From: a virus
Length of the DNA: 46,337 nt
Strand: one strand, 5' to 3'
Virus record (IMG/VR): IMGVR_UViG_3300037223_000132
Span: 1-46,337 of that record
Below, piece by piece: positions 35,843 through 44,872 of this stretch. Numbering within the stretch: position 1 is the first letter of the stretch; each line of letters starts with the position of its first letter. The position numbers were made by a program, and so were the translations under genes. The notes below the pieces were generated by a model that had not been told where the DNA came from, did no database searches, and was given only the letters and a program-made list of their open reading frames with translations.

Positions 35843-38809
35843 TTAATACGCGGGCACTTGGAGGTAAATCGTCATGTCAAAGACCTGCGGCGGCGAACTG
35901 GAATCCGTCACGGTCAGGATGATGGGGATCGCATGGGCGGCGGTGTGGTCGGCAAAGCCAAGGCTGTAACTCCACCACTGGTAATTCAGCGTGCTGTCGG
36001 TGATCTGCGCGGTGATGGGAATGTTCTTCGGAAATTCGATGGCGGTCGTAAACGAACCCGGATTGCTCCAGGTGTACGTGTAGGGAGGCACTCCGCCGGT
36101 CGCGGTAACCAAAACTGAGCTAGGCTCGCCGATGGAATTAAATGTCCAGTTATTGCCCCCAAGCGGGCCGGTAAAGGAAACCGTCCCGGTGCTTACCGTC
36201 GCCGACAATTGCGTGGACGTGCCCGAGTTCACCGCGGCGGTCGCCGTGATTTGGACGTTCTCCGGCAGGTCGTCGTTGGCCACCGTCGCGCGCGAAAGAA
36301 AAACCGTGTTGCCCACCGCGCAAGCCAAATAAAGGCTCGTGCCCGTGTTGGCGTTGATGTTGGCGGCAATGCGCGCGCAAAACTGCGCCACGCTCTCGGT
36401 GGCGTAGCCGGTGCTCTGAAACGTCATCGTGGAGGTCAGGGCGTTAGCCGCCAGGTCGCCCATGATCACGCTGACATTTTGCGCGGCCGTCGCCGACACC
36501 ACAAAGGAACAATTGGCCACGCACACGTTGCCGCCGGTCGTCACGGCCACCCGCGCGAAGTTATTGGCCGCGCCCGGCATGGCGGCCACGAGATTGATCA
36601 CGCCGTTGGTCGCGGTCGCGCTAAACCCGCTGGTACCGGAATAGCCGTTGATGTTGGTCACCACGTCGGCGGCCGTCTGGGCGTTGCTCGCGTTGTAGGG
36701 CACAATGGCCGACAGCAGATTGACACCACCAACGGTGATCTGCGTCACCTGGTTGGCGTTGGTGCCACCACCGCTAAACGTCGCGCCGCTCACCGTCAGA
36801 GTGGCTGCGGATTTCGCCAGGGTCAGCGCATTGCCACCACTGCCCGTTGCGATGGCCTGCAAGTAAATCTTGTGATTGGTCGTGTTCTGGTTATACGCGG
36901 TCGCGTAGGTGTTTTTGGTCATGGCGGCGGCATACTGCGTACCGGAGGTACCGGTCAGATTCACCGCGCACAACAGGTTCAGCAACGAGGCGTCCGCGCT
37001 CGCGCCGATCAGGACGTGCCCGTCCGTGTTGGTCAGTACCGTCTGAAACGTGTAAACCTTCCCGTTGATCGTGACCGTGTCGTTGTTGGAAACGTTGGTC
37101 CCACTGGATGTGATTGAGGCAATCGCCGCGGCCCCGCCCCCCGCAAACGCCGTCAGGCTGAAAGCCGCGGCCGACTGCGCCAAAGTGAGCAGATTGCCCG
37201 CGGTTCCTCCCACGGACGCCGTCAAAGTTGTACTGCCGCCGGCAATGACTGCGGAGCTCGCCGCCGTGTTGGCGGTGGTCGCACCGCTGTACTTGGTGCC
37301 CATGCCGGTTCCGGCATTGATCGCGTTCACGAGATTGGCGAGCGTCGCCGCCGGCGTCACGTCGATTAACACCTGGTTGGCCGCTCCGGTGATCATTGGC
37401 ACGAACGTGTAAATCACGCTGCCGATTGTGATCGTGCTGTTGGTGGCTGGATTGCTGCCCGTGTACGCAATCGCGCCCGTGGCCGACGGGTCGGGGCTGC
37501 CGGCGGCGATGGCGAGTTGCCCCACGGCATTTTGGGGCGCGGTTGCGGCCACGCCGTTATTCACCAGGAGCGAGCCCACCGTGGCGTTGCTGTCGGTGAT
37601 GCTCAGTCCAAACGGATTGGGCGAGGATTGGGACGGGATCGACAACACGTCAAACCCGACACTTGGTGTCGGTAAGTATATAGCCACCGTGCCGGTGGCG
37701 TTGATGGACAGGGAATCTGAGGCATTAACGCCCAGCGTATTGCCATAGCCGTCCGTGGCCGGCGGAATGACCGTCACGTTATTGGTCCCCGCATCGCCGG
37801 CCGCCGTCGTAAAGCCCAGATTATTGCCAAAGCCGTCCTGGGCCGCCGCAATGGCCGTCCGGATCAGGCCGGCAGTCGTGTTATCGTCGGTTGTCCACGC
37901 AATATTTGAGGCCAGCAAAACCGAGGTGGTTTGCAATTCCATCGTGATCCACGTGGGCCGGTTGAAATTGTAATAAACGGACACGACCGTGTTGCCGCTG
38001 CCGGCGCTCCCGCCGGTGACCTTAAAGAACAGGTCCGTCAAGACCGGGGGCACGGTCGTGTAACGTCCGCTCGCCGTGATCGCCGCGCAGAGATCGGTGG
38101 CCATGGCAAACGCGGTGGATTCAATGCTGCCTTGCTGGCCATAGTAGAAATCCGTTTCGACGTTGTCGCCATAATAGACCAGCGTGTCGCCATTGCTCCA
38201 CGTCGTCACGACTGCCGCTTGGCCGTCGAAGTAGGTTGATGCCGTGACCCCGGTCATTTTGATTTTGTTGCCGATCGGATCGAGCGGGTGAAGCAATTGC
38301 ACGAAACTAGCCGGCGCAGCGATCGTCGGAACCACCGTAGTGCTTTCGCTGAAAACTCCGGCGGAAGTTGGCGGAATATTGAAATAAATACTACCAAGTC
38401 CAATTCCGTTGAGGAAAACGGCGGTGATCGTCTGCAAGCCATTGACGCCAGGGACAGCGCTCCCAGAAACCATGATGGTGTCACCCACCGCAAAATGGGT
38501 GTTGCTGAGGTTGTTCTGATAAATGTTCGCCAGGGAATAGACCGTGCTCGGGTTGGTTATGGTGGTGCTAACGCCAGCGCCGCCCAATAGGTCGCGGCTG
38601 CCAAAAACAAGGATGGCGGAGTCCGTTTCCTGCGCGCCAAACGTGTTAGACGGCAGCAACAGCGGGACATAGGCCTTGCGCTTCTCGATCTCGGCGCCCT
38701 GGGTGATGTGCCCGTTGATCAGCTGGGTCAACGTGCCTGGCGGAAGCGAGAGCTTGAACTTGCGCGCGTCCAGGCCACCGCGAAAATCGGAGATGACCTG
38801 GTACGCCAT
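35843..38809 (-). CDS. Large tail hub/structural protein with repeated beta modules
   Basis: A 988-residue protein whose N-terminus (FRGGLDARKFKLSLPPGTLT, INGHITQGAEIEKRKAYVPL) is the start typical of phage head-completion and tail-hub proteins that open the beta-propeller family. About 445-560 and 560-688 are two copies of a module with TVTINGKVYTF, HVLIGASADASLLNLL and GGNALTLAKSAATL, a repeat known from many virion proteins. Two more divergent modules follow, and the last 100 residues look like a PKD/Ig domain (ATGGVPPYTYTWSNPGSF). Its C-terminal neighbour (34412-35842) may be its partner or a split second half. Thr/Asn/Ala content suggests a surface-exposed virion part. Confidence 0.6.
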   Translation of the reverse strand: MAYQVISDFRGGLDARKFKLSLPPGTLTQLINGHITQGAEIEKRKAYVPLLLPSNTFGAQETDSAILVFGSRDLLGGAGVSTTITNPSTVYSLANIYQNNLSNTHFAVGDTIMVSGSAVPGVNGLQTITAVFLNGIGLGSIYFNIPPTSAGVFSESTTVVPTIAAPASFVQLLHPLDPIGNKIKMTGVTASTYFDGQAAVVTTWSNGDTLVYYGDNVETDFYYGQQGSIESTAFAMATDLCAAITASGRYTTVPPVLTDLFFKVTGGSAGSGNTVVSVYYNFNRPTWITMELQTTSVLLASNIAWTTDDNTTAGLIRTAIAAAQDGFGNNLGFTTAAGDAGTNNVTVIPPATDGYGNTLGVNASDSLSINATGTVAIYLPTPSVGFDVLSIPSQSSPNPFGLSITDSNATVGSLLVNNGVAATAPQNAVGQLAIAAGSPDPSATGAIAYTGSNPATNSTITIGSVIYTFVPMITGAANQVLIDVTPAATLANLVNAINAGTGMGTKYSGATTANTAASSAVIAGGSTTLTASVGGTAGNLLTLAQSAAAFSLTAFAGGGAAAIASITSSGTNVSNNDTVTINGKVYTFQTVLTNTDGHVLIGASADASLLNLLCAVNLTGTSGTQYAAAMTKNTYATAYNQNTTNHKIYLQAIATGSGGNALTLAKSAATLTVSGATFSGGGTNANQVTQITVGGVNLLSAIVPYNASNAQTAADVVTNINGYSGTSGFSATATNGVINLVAAMPGAANNFARVAVTTGGNVCVANCSFVVSATAAQNVSVIMGDLAANALTSTMTFQSTGYATESVAQFCARIAANINANTGTSLYLACAVGNTVFLSRATVANDDLPENVQITATAAVNSGTSTQLSATVSTGTVSFTGPLGGNNWTFNSIGEPSSVLVTATGGVPPYTYTWSNPGSFTTAIEFPKNIPITAQITDSTLNYQWWSYSLGFADHTAAHAIPIILTVTDSSSPPQVFDMTIYLQVPAY

Positions 38810-38830
38810 AAAGCGAGGCCTCGGCGCGGC

Positions 38831-39553
38831 TCAGTGGCCGGCCTCGAGCGAACCGTTGGTGTTCGTCACGGCCGCCTCACCGATGGCCACCTGATTGAGG
38901 TCCCAGGCCCCGGCGATAACGTCGGCGTCCCCATTCGTGCTGACGCCCGCGTTGGCGCTCACCGTCGTCGAGCCCCGCGTCGCCTGCACCAGCGCCACAC
39001 ACGGCGCGTAGAGGCGATTGGAGGAGGTCGGGTAAACGATAGCGGAATTTTTCCAGAGCCCGCAGGTCACCTTCAAGCCCAGCAGCGTTTCCCCGCCGCT
39101 GTAAGGAATCGGCACGCTCATCTCGGCGTTGAGGCCTTCACCGCTCGTGTTGTCGGTCACGCCATACGTCTTGCACCCTGGCAACGCCAGCAGCGAGCAG
39201 CTCACGAGCAACAACAGCCCAACTTTCTTGTAGGGGCCGGCTTGCGGGGCCGGGTCGGGTGCGGTCACCGTTGCGCTACCCCCGAACATGGCTTTGATTG
39301 CGCCAAAGATGCCGCCGGTTTTATAGCCGATATAAGCGCGGCCAGCATGGGCGGCAATTCCCCACAGCAAGACCAAGCCCACCAAAAGACCTTTGTATTT
39401 CGCAGGCACGAGCGGAATGAGCGCATTAATCGAGTTATCCAAGTTTGCCACCTGATCCGCCGTGAGGGCCACGCCGACAGCATCATTGGTCTGCGCGATT
39501 GCGACGCAAGCCACGAACGACAGGCAAACAGCCAACAGCAATTTAAGTTTCAT
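38831..39553 (-). CDS. Exported protein: holin-like segment joined to a lipoprotein-like segment
   Basis: A 240-residue protein from the ATG at 39553, with an AAAGGA Shine-Dalgarno. Residues 1-20 are a Sec signal peptide (LLLAVCLSFVACVAIAQ). A membrane segment follows (YKGLLVGLVLLWGIAAHAGR) with the GYKTGGIFGAIKAMFGG tail of a kind seen in small Verrucomicrobiota phage membrane proteins. Then comes a second hydrophobic stretch with a lipobox-like LLALPGC, and a beta-rich C-terminal domain of about 100 residues. Two modules may be fused, a holin-like one and a spanin-like lipoprotein. The overlap with the next gene (39543-39764) supports a lysis cassette. Confidence 0.5.
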   Translation of the reverse strand: MKLKLLLAVCLSFVACVAIAQTNDAVGVALTADQVANLDNSINALIPLVPAKYKGLLVGLVLLWGIAAHAGRAYIGYKTGGIFGAIKAMFGGSATVTAPDPAPQAGPYKKVGLLLLVSCSLLALPGCKTYGVTDNTSGEGLNAEMSVPIPYSGGETLLGLKVTCGLWKNSAIVYPTSSNRLYAPCVALVQATRGSTTVSANAGVSTNGDADVIAGAWDLNQVAIGEAAVTNTNGSLEAGH

Positions 39554-39764
39554 CTGGACTATCCTTTCTTGGTTCAATAAGTCGTTGCAAATGGTCAATC
39601 CGCCCTTCAATCCGCGTCAATCGCCCGTTCAGGTACCAGCAGCCCCCACAGATGGCGGCAACCACGGTCATCGGCAAAACCGTCGATTCGTCAATGACAC
39701 CTGCACCCAATAGCGCGTTGGGTATAATGCCCGGCAAAGCAACTTTGGCGGCGAGAGTGATCAT
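39543..39764 (-). CDS. Holin- or XhlA-like small membrane protein
   Basis: A 73-residue protein with one membrane segment (VLPMTVVAAICGGCWYLNG, about 29-48) and a C-terminal amphipathic helix (RLTRIEGRIDHLQRLIEP), ending in an acidic-basic tail. A single membrane helix plus a coiled coil is the layout of XhlA-type lysis helpers and some class III holins. It overlaps the exported gene by 11 bp on the same strand. The role is inferred from topology and place. Confidence 0.55.
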   Translation of the reverse strand: MITLAAKVALPGIIPNALLGAGVIDESTVLPMTVVAAICGGCWYLNGRLTRIEGRIDHLQRLIEPRKDSPDET

Positions 39765-39773
39765 GTGGTCAGG

Positions 39774-41735
39774 TCAGTACAGAGCGGCCGAAACATGTGC
39801 GTTCGTTCCGGCATCGTAATAAATACTATATCCCTTTGGCACAGCCGTATTCGCCGCGTTGTTGCTCTGCCACGGTTTCCATATATTGGACACCCCCCAC
39901 CAAGCCGGGTTGTTGGAGTAAAATTGAGGCGTAACGTTTACATTGGTGAACAGGGAGCCATCAAAACAAAGCAGGTCATTGCCATTCGTATCTCTCACTA
40001 CCGGCTCAAAATTTACAAACTGCGGCCCATTCGTCGAATTTTGCACGCCTGACGATATTTGGTAATTCACCGGATTATACTGCCCAATGGGCGCCAACCC
40101 TGAAACCATCTCCATGAGCGCATACGCCCCATTATAGCCCGCGATCGTGTTGGTCGTGCCCACATGAATGCCATCACACCCCACCACTTTGAGCCACGGA
40201 ACAGTTTCGCGTCCCCAAACATCAATGACACCATCGAAGGGAAACTGCATGCGCAACTGCTCAAAGTAAGAGCGTTCGTTCTGCTGATTGATGGCCGTTG
40301 CGGTGGCGTCCGGCCCGGTCTCATACAACCTCACCTTGATGCCATTGTTGGTGACCAGCGGTAAAAAGAACACGTCGAAATTGGTAATGGTAGCCGTGAT
40401 TGTTTGCACCCCGCCCCGCAAGTCATTGTCGCCCGCGCAAGTGATTATTTTTCGGTCCAGATAGCGAGACGGATCAATATTCACTGCGCCAGGCACGAAG
40501 CCTATCCCGCTGGAGGTGGCGCCGATGGCACCCGGCCCGGTCATGTTGGTGTACCATGCCACCAAAGTGCCTGGGTACGCGTCTTGAATGACAAACTCAT
40601 CAGAATGCGCCAGCATGTACATCGTCGTCCACTCATTGGTGATCGGAATGGCCGTCCCGTTAAACTGAATCCAGTTACACGGGAACCACTCCCTACTCGC
40701 ACCGACAAAATCAGTGACGAGCCTCGCGCCAAACACGTCGCTGAAGAAGCGAAAGTCGGCAACCGCATTGTTACTGTTTTGCTCGCAGCTCGTATTGTGC
40801 ACGATCACCCCCAGCACCTCCGTGTTGAATATGTTGGTGCAAAAGGAGCCGGCGGCCAGCCACGTTGGCCCCCCGCCGCCGATCACCACCGTCGTCAGGA
40901 CGTCTGTGACCGTGATGGATTGGAACAGGTTGGTGACTTGCGCCGAATTATACCAGACATTCGGGTTTCCATTTTTCCAGGAACTGCAAAGCCCGTTGGA
41001 GTTATAACTAACCGTCAAGGTTTCCCAGAACACCGGTGCTGCTCGTACTCCCATGGCCCATTGCCCTGACATCCCCTTTGCCATGGTGTTCGAACCGGCA
41101 TTTATTATGGCGCTGACTGGCGTAAAAAATGTGTTACCAAGGGATGTATCAACCGCCGCCGCGGCGTTTTGCTCCAGAGCTGAGGCGGTGACACACGTTA
41201 GGTCGTTAGAGTTATACACTCCAAGCAACGCGCTTTTGGCCCCGAACACATTGTTGTACACCGCCGATGCATCCACCCGGAAGCACACTGAAATGGAGAA
41301 ATTGGTTAAGGGCTGGGTCAGGGTTATTGTTTCCAAGTTCGTGCCCATCGCATAAAACCCCCGCGTCAAGAACTGCTCATTCGTCGAGGTCCACGCGTTG
41401 CCGACCAGCGACACGTGGTTAGACGCATTATATTTCGGCATGAACAGGCTAGCCTGTATTACCGACGTCCAAACGCCTTTTGCCTTCTCCGCCTGGACGG
41501 CAAAGCCAAGGTCGTTGGCGGCGGATTGATCCGTGACGCCGGCGGTCTTCAACCAAGCGGCCGTCGCGGGATCGGTGACGGCCGCGCCAGACGCTCCCGC
41601 CAAAGTTAGCGGCGTGACCGCCTTGCGGTTATTGGTGCCCGTGTTCACCTCGGCCTGCGTTGCCACCGGGAGCGACACCTGAGCCAGCGCCGGCCACGTC
41701 AGCACCATCAAGAGGTATGCGAGCAAGATTCTCAT
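39774..41735 (-). CDS. Tail fibre or spike with SGNH-type esterase domain and signal peptide
   Basis: A 653-residue protein from the ATG at 41735, 4 bp after the upstream stop. It begins with a signal peptide (RILLAYLLMVLTWPALAQ, 2-19), which is unusual for a virion protein. Residues 24-48 (VATQAEVNTGTNNRKAVTPL) are a typical tail-fibre anchor. A LamG-like beta region (about 90-330) follows, then an SGNH hydrolase-like domain: VGASREW (S347), CAGDNDLRGG (N437) and CDGIHVG (D521, H524). It may remove acetyl or acyl groups from a surface glycan. The start at 41735 gives the signal peptide; the longer upstream frame reads into the neighbouring gene. Confidence 0.7.
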   Translation of the reverse strand: MRILLAYLLMVLTWPALAQVSLPVATQAEVNTGTNNRKAVTPLTLAGASGAAVTDPATAAWLKTAGVTDQSAANDLGFAVQAEKAKGVWTSVIQASLFMPKYNASNHVSLVGNAWTSTNEQFLTRGFYAMGTNLETITLTQPLTNFSISVCFRVDASAVYNNVFGAKSALLGVYNSNDLTCVTASALEQNAAAAVDTSLGNTFFTPVSAIINAGSNTMAKGMSGQWAMGVRAAPVFWETLTVSYNSNGLCSSWKNGNPNVWYNSAQVTNLFQSITVTDVLTTVVIGGGGPTWLAAGSFCTNIFNTEVLGVIVHNTSCEQNSNNAVADFRFFSDVFGARLVTDFVGASREWFPCNWIQFNGTAIPITNEWTTMYMLAHSDEFVIQDAYPGTLVAWYTNMTGPGAIGATSSGIGFVPGAVNIDPSRYLDRKIITCAGDNDLRGGVQTITATITNFDVFFLPLVTNNGIKVRLYETGPDATATAINQQNERSYFEQLRMQFPFDGVIDVWGRETVPWLKVVGCDGIHVGTTNTIAGYNGAYALMEMVSGLAPIGQYNPVNYQISSGVQNSTNGPQFVNFEPVVRDTNGNDLLCFDGSLFTNVNVTPQFYSNNPAWWGVSNIWKPWQSNNAANTAVPKGYSIYYDAGTNAHVSAALY

Positions 41736-41739
41736 GGCG

Positions 41740-42462
41740 TCAGCTGATCCGGTATTCCCCGCGGATGCATGCCGTCCCATTGGGTGCGGTGTAAGTGGAC
41801 GCCGTGCTGCTGATGACGACGTGGCAACCGTAGTGCCAGTTGGTGCCGTCATAGCTCTGCATGTCGCGACAAGTCTCCCCAAAGTGCAACGCGCTTTCGA
41901 GCGTGCGCACCTGGCCGGCGGCAATGGGGAAGATCATGTTCTGCAAAGGAGCCTGGCCGCCGGCGACCGCGTCCGTCGCGAAGATCATGATCCATTGCGT
42001 GCCACCGGTGAGGTTGGTGCCGTCCACCTCAAGCGAAAGTAGTTTCTTGCGGGCTGCGAGTCCGGAAGCTTCCGACCAAACTGCCAAGCCGGTCACGGCG
42101 GACGTCAGGTCGCCGACAAACGTCGTCCCGGCCGGGTTTTCCGGGTCGCTGATCTCCACGCTGATGTCCATCACGTCGGCCCCGTCGGCCGTATACGTGC
42201 CCTCGGTCGTGCTGAGGCCCACGAAGCACCCCAGAAAACAAGTGAGCGATCCCCGCTTGAACTCCTTGTAAAACTCGCTCGTCGCGTACACCGGCCATTC
42301 TTTGAGCGGGACCGCATTGGCGACCGGAGCGGCGACCGAGTCATGCACTTGCAGCCACGCAATCAATGTGCCCGATCGAAAGTAGCCCTCGATCTTGAGC
42401 ACCTCCGCCGCGTGGGTCGTCGCCTGTAACAGCGACACGTTATAGCCATTGATGGGTTTCAT
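41740..42462 (-). CDS. Structural protein of unknown family
   Basis: A 240-residue beta-rich protein between an adaptor-like protein and the tail fibre: MKPINGYNVSLLQATTHAAE, then strand-rich sequence (FRSGTLIAWLQVHDSVAAPV, FVGLSTTEGTYTADGADVMD). The N-terminal PINGYN...AAEVLKI and the C-terminal CRDMQSYDGTNWHYGCHVVI are distinctive but not known to me. It may be a head-decoration or tail-tip protein. Its stop lies 4 bp from the tail-fibre start. Confidence 0.5.
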   Translation of the reverse strand: MKPINGYNVSLLQATTHAAEVLKIEGYFRSGTLIAWLQVHDSVAAPVANAVPLKEWPVYATSEFYKEFKRGSLTCFLGCFVGLSTTEGTYTADGADVMDISVEISDPENPAGTTFVGDLTSAVTGLAVWSEASGLAARKKLLSLEVDGTNLTGGTQWIMIFATDAVAGGQAPLQNMIFPIAAGQVRTLESALHFGETCRDMQSYDGTNWHYGCHVVISSTASTYTAPNGTACIRGEYRIS

Positions 42463-42468
42463 ATCGGG

Positions 42469-43191
42469 TTAGCTGCTGCCGCCCAAAACTGCGACCACGG
42501 GCCGCCGGTTGTTGCCGTAATAGAAGTCCTTGAAGCGAGGCGCTTCGCCCGCGATGTTGAATACTTCAAACTTGCTGGGAAAAGCCGACTTCAGCGCCTC
42601 GAGATAACTCTTGGCCTTCTCGCCCTTCGCGCTCGCGTCCGCCGCACCCTTGCGCGCCAGGATCTCCGCCGCCACGTAAAGCACCAGCGCGAGATCGTCG
42701 ATGACGCACGTATCCGTATCGGCGACCATCTGTGTCAACGCCAGCAGCCCGGTGAAGATGATGGTCTGCGGCACGCTCGGCAGCGGCCACAACTCGACTT
42801 GCAATCCAGCGTTGGTGTTCACGAGCTGCCAGCGCATGACCGGGCTGGAGGTAACGCCCAAGTCAGATCGAAACAGGTTGTATTCCTCCTGCCCGATGCC
42901 GTAAGCGATCCGGTAGCGGAAATTGTTGATGTTGGTGAACAACGGCAATTCGAGGTGATCCATGTCGATTCCGGCAGGCAAGGCGTAGTATTGGCCGCCC
43001 ACCGTGGCCGCGACCGTCGCGACCGTTTTACCCCGCAAGTAGGAGTGCTGCGTGAACAGGAACGACTGCTGGTTGTTGAGCAGCTGATTATTGATCGCGA
43101 CGCGGGCCGGGGAAATGGTTTCGTTCATTTCCTCGCCGCACTCCGCATTGAACATCTGTCGGAGCGTTGCCAATGTGGTGCCGTCGGGCAT
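42469..43191 (-). CDS. Head-tail adaptor/neck-like protein
   Basis: A 240-residue, mostly helical protein with an N-terminal TTLATLRQMFNAECGEEMNE, a beta-hairpin-rich middle (GIDMDHLELPLFTNINNFRY, YRIAYGIGQEEYNLFRSDLG) and a helical C-terminal part with an acidic-basic pattern (AAEILARKGAADASAKGEKA). Phage adaptors such as T7 gp11 and P22 gp4 have this length and mixture, and it is encoded between the capsid and tail genes, as adaptors are. Reasonable but not proven. Confidence 0.55.
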   Translation of the reverse strand: MPDGTTLATLRQMFNAECGEEMNETISPARVAINNQLLNNQQSFLFTQHSYLRGKTVATVAATVGGQYYALPAGIDMDHLELPLFTNINNFRYRIAYGIGQEEYNLFRSDLGVTSSPVMRWQLVNTNAGLQVELWPLPSVPQTIIFTGLLALTQMVADTDTCVIDDLALVLYVAAEILARKGAADASAKGEKAKSYLEALKSAFPSKFEVFNIAGEAPRFKDFYYGNNRRPVVAVLGGSS

Positions 43192-43194
43192 GGC

Positions 43195-43845
43195 TCATTT
43201 ATTCGCCGGGGACTCAGCTTCTTTCTGCGCAACTTCGTCCTCGGCTTCCATGATCGCCTGAATGATGGATTCCTTGGAGTCCTGGGCGTGCACGCGCAAC
43301 TTGAGCTTGATGGCCAGGTCGCACAGATCCGCGCGCAGTTTGCCGGCCAGTTCGTTGGCCCGGGCACGTTGCGTGGCCACTTTGGCCTGGTCGCTGTCGG
43401 CGCGGAAGATCGGGTGCTCCTCCGTGCCGCCGATAAACTCCTCGATCTCGGCGAACGTCTCCGGCAGACGCACGCCCGCGCCCGTGCCAAACGTCGCCAC
43501 GAAGGCGGTGACACTGGTGCCATTCTCAGTGATGTTGCCGGTGTACTTGCGTTTGAGCCGGGCGATTTCCTCGGCCTGGGTGCGCTTGTGTGTGGTCGGT
43601 TCCACCGCCGGCTTGGCGGGCACGCTCCGGCCCGTGGCGGGATTGTAGTACTCCTCCTCGGCGGGTTTGCCCTCTTTGTCGATGGTCTGCGCGTCGCCCG
43701 GCTGGATGAAAAATTCACCGAGGGGCGTGCCGTTGGCATAGACCTTGTGCAGCTTGTATAGGATCAACGCCTCCCCGGGCGTGATGCCGTATTTGAATTG
43801 CTGGTTTTCGGGCGAAAGAATGACGAGGCCGTTGGCGGTTTGCAT
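43195..43845 (-). CDS. Hypothetical structural protein (216 aa)
   Basis: A 216-residue protein with a short beta-rich start (QTANGLVILSPENQQFKYGI), a helical Lys/Glu-rich middle (RTQAEEIARLKRKYTGNITE), and a helical end (SKESIIQAIMEAEDEVAQKE). There is no signal peptide. It may be a minor head or neck component. The stop is 3 bp from the next start, so it is in the same operon. Confidence 0.5.
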   Translation of the reverse strand: MQTANGLVILSPENQQFKYGITPGEALILYKLHKVYANGTPLGEFFIQPGDAQTIDKEGKPAEEEYYNPATGRSVPAKPAVEPTTHKRTQAEEIARLKRKYTGNITENGTSVTAFVATFGTGAGVRLPETFAEIEEFIGGTEEHPIFRADSDQAKVATQRARANELAGKLRADLCDLAIKLKLRVHAQDSKESIIQAIMEAEDEVAQKEAESPANK

Positions 43846-43847
43846 AA

Positions 43848-44129
43848 TCAGGAGGTTTGGGGTTCCGTTGGGTTGGACGTGCCCGGCTTAGCCGCTGCCA
43901 CGATTTTTGGTTCAATCGCTTGTAGCGCGTCTTCAGCGTGGTACATGGTGGCCACGTTTTGGCACGTCAGATGAACAACGCCGCCGGGGACGATAGTGGC
44001 AACGTCACAATTGCATGCGCTACCGTTGCTCTGAAGGTTGTGGATGAAGCCCACGACCACGGCGCCGCAATAGTTGCGCGTGACGACCGGGTCGAGATTT
44101 GCCGCCGGGCGGCCGTTTTTGAAGTGCAT
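43848..44129 (-). CDS. Hypothetical Cys-containing protein (93 aa)
   Basis: A 93-residue protein starting MHFKNGRPAANLDPVVTRNY; the longer frame upstream overlaps the neighbouring gene. It contains NGSACNCDVATIV and LTCQNVATMYHAEDALQAIE, three Cys that could bind metal. Family unknown. It sits between the signal-peptide protein and the 216-residue protein within the structural operon. Confidence 0.5.
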   Translation of the reverse strand: MHFKNGRPAANLDPVVTRNYCGAVVVGFIHNLQSNGSACNCDVATIVPGGVVHLTCQNVATMYHAEDALQAIEPKIVAAAKPGTSNPTEPQTS

Positions 44130-44137
44130 AGTTTTGG

Positions 44138-44872
44138 TTAGGTACCGGTCGGCGATTTGAAGCCGTTGAACCAGATGCCCAGGATGTTGATCCAGTCGTT
44201 GGTGCCGTTGGTGGGATTGGCGATCGTAATTCGCACCTTGTGGACGCCCCAAAGAAAATTCTGATTCACGTTGGTCGAGCTGGCCACAATGTTCGTGCCG
44301 TTCAGCGTTGGACCGGTCCAGACGAACGTGTTACCGGCTGCCGTGTCGAGCACTTGCGGAGCGCCGGGAACGTTGTTGCCAGGCTGCAAACCATCGGCGA
44401 TGGCGGTCAAGGTAAACACGGGTGCCACCGTGGTGTTGGTCCCGCTCCCGCTGGTATACGCCACCGCGCAGCCAATGAACGGTAGCGAGCCGTCCTGGTT
44501 GATCCACGAAGACACGTCCACAATGCCAGCATTGTTGGTGACGTAAACGAGCTGGTTGCTCGACACGTAACCGTTGATGATGAGCCCGTTGGCCGGGTTG
44601 GTGATGGTGACCGGCACGTTGGTCACCACGTATTGTTTGGCATACGTGAAGACGTTCGTAAAACCCGAAGCCAGGCTGATGCTACTGGCCACCGTGTTGG
44701 TGCTGGCAGCCGGGATGGTGAGGTAGAAGCCATTCAGGAACGGAATGGAAACCGCCTGTTGCGCGCGGGCTGGAAAAGCCAACACCGCGAGCAGCATCAA
44801 AAGAGCCACGCCATGGGCCACGGTGCCGAACCAGTTGAGCGGTTCGGTAAAGAGAGTGCGAATGAATTTCAT
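44138..44872 (-). CDS. Exported Thr/Asn-rich protein next to the capsid gene
   Basis: A 244-residue protein with a hydrophobic segment at about 20-35 (GVALLMLLAVLAFPARAQ), read as a Sec signal peptide with a long n-region. The mature part is very rich in Thr, Asn, Val and Ser (VVTNVPVTITNPANGLIING, FTNVFTYAKQYVV), a beta-solenoid or Ig-like composition common in secreted host proteins. It lies directly after the major capsid gene, where a decoration protein is often found, but a signal peptide is unexpected there. Start chosen at MKFIRTLFTEP. Function uncertain. Confidence 0.55.
   Translation of the reverse strand: MKFIRTLFTEPLNWFGTVAHGVALLMLLAVLAFPARAQQAVSIPFLNGFYLTIPAASTNTVASSISLASGFTNVFTYAKQYVVTNVPVTITNPANGLIINGYVSSNQLVYVTNNAGIVDVSSWINQDGSLPFIGCAVAYTSGSGTNTTVAPVFTLTAIADGLQPGNNVPGAPQVLDTAAGNTFVWTGPTLNGTNIVASSTNVNQNFLWGVHKVRITIANPTNGTNDWINILGIWFNGFKSPTGT

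Noticed and set aside
36209-37117. Plus-strand frame of 302 codons opposite the 988-residue gene
   Set aside because: Arg/His/Gly-rich antisense shadow of a repetitive gene with no start context of its own.
42799-43761. Plus-strand frame of 320 codons opposite two structural genes
   Set aside because: Spans two minus-strand genes and their junction, with no domain-like features and no ribosome-binding site.
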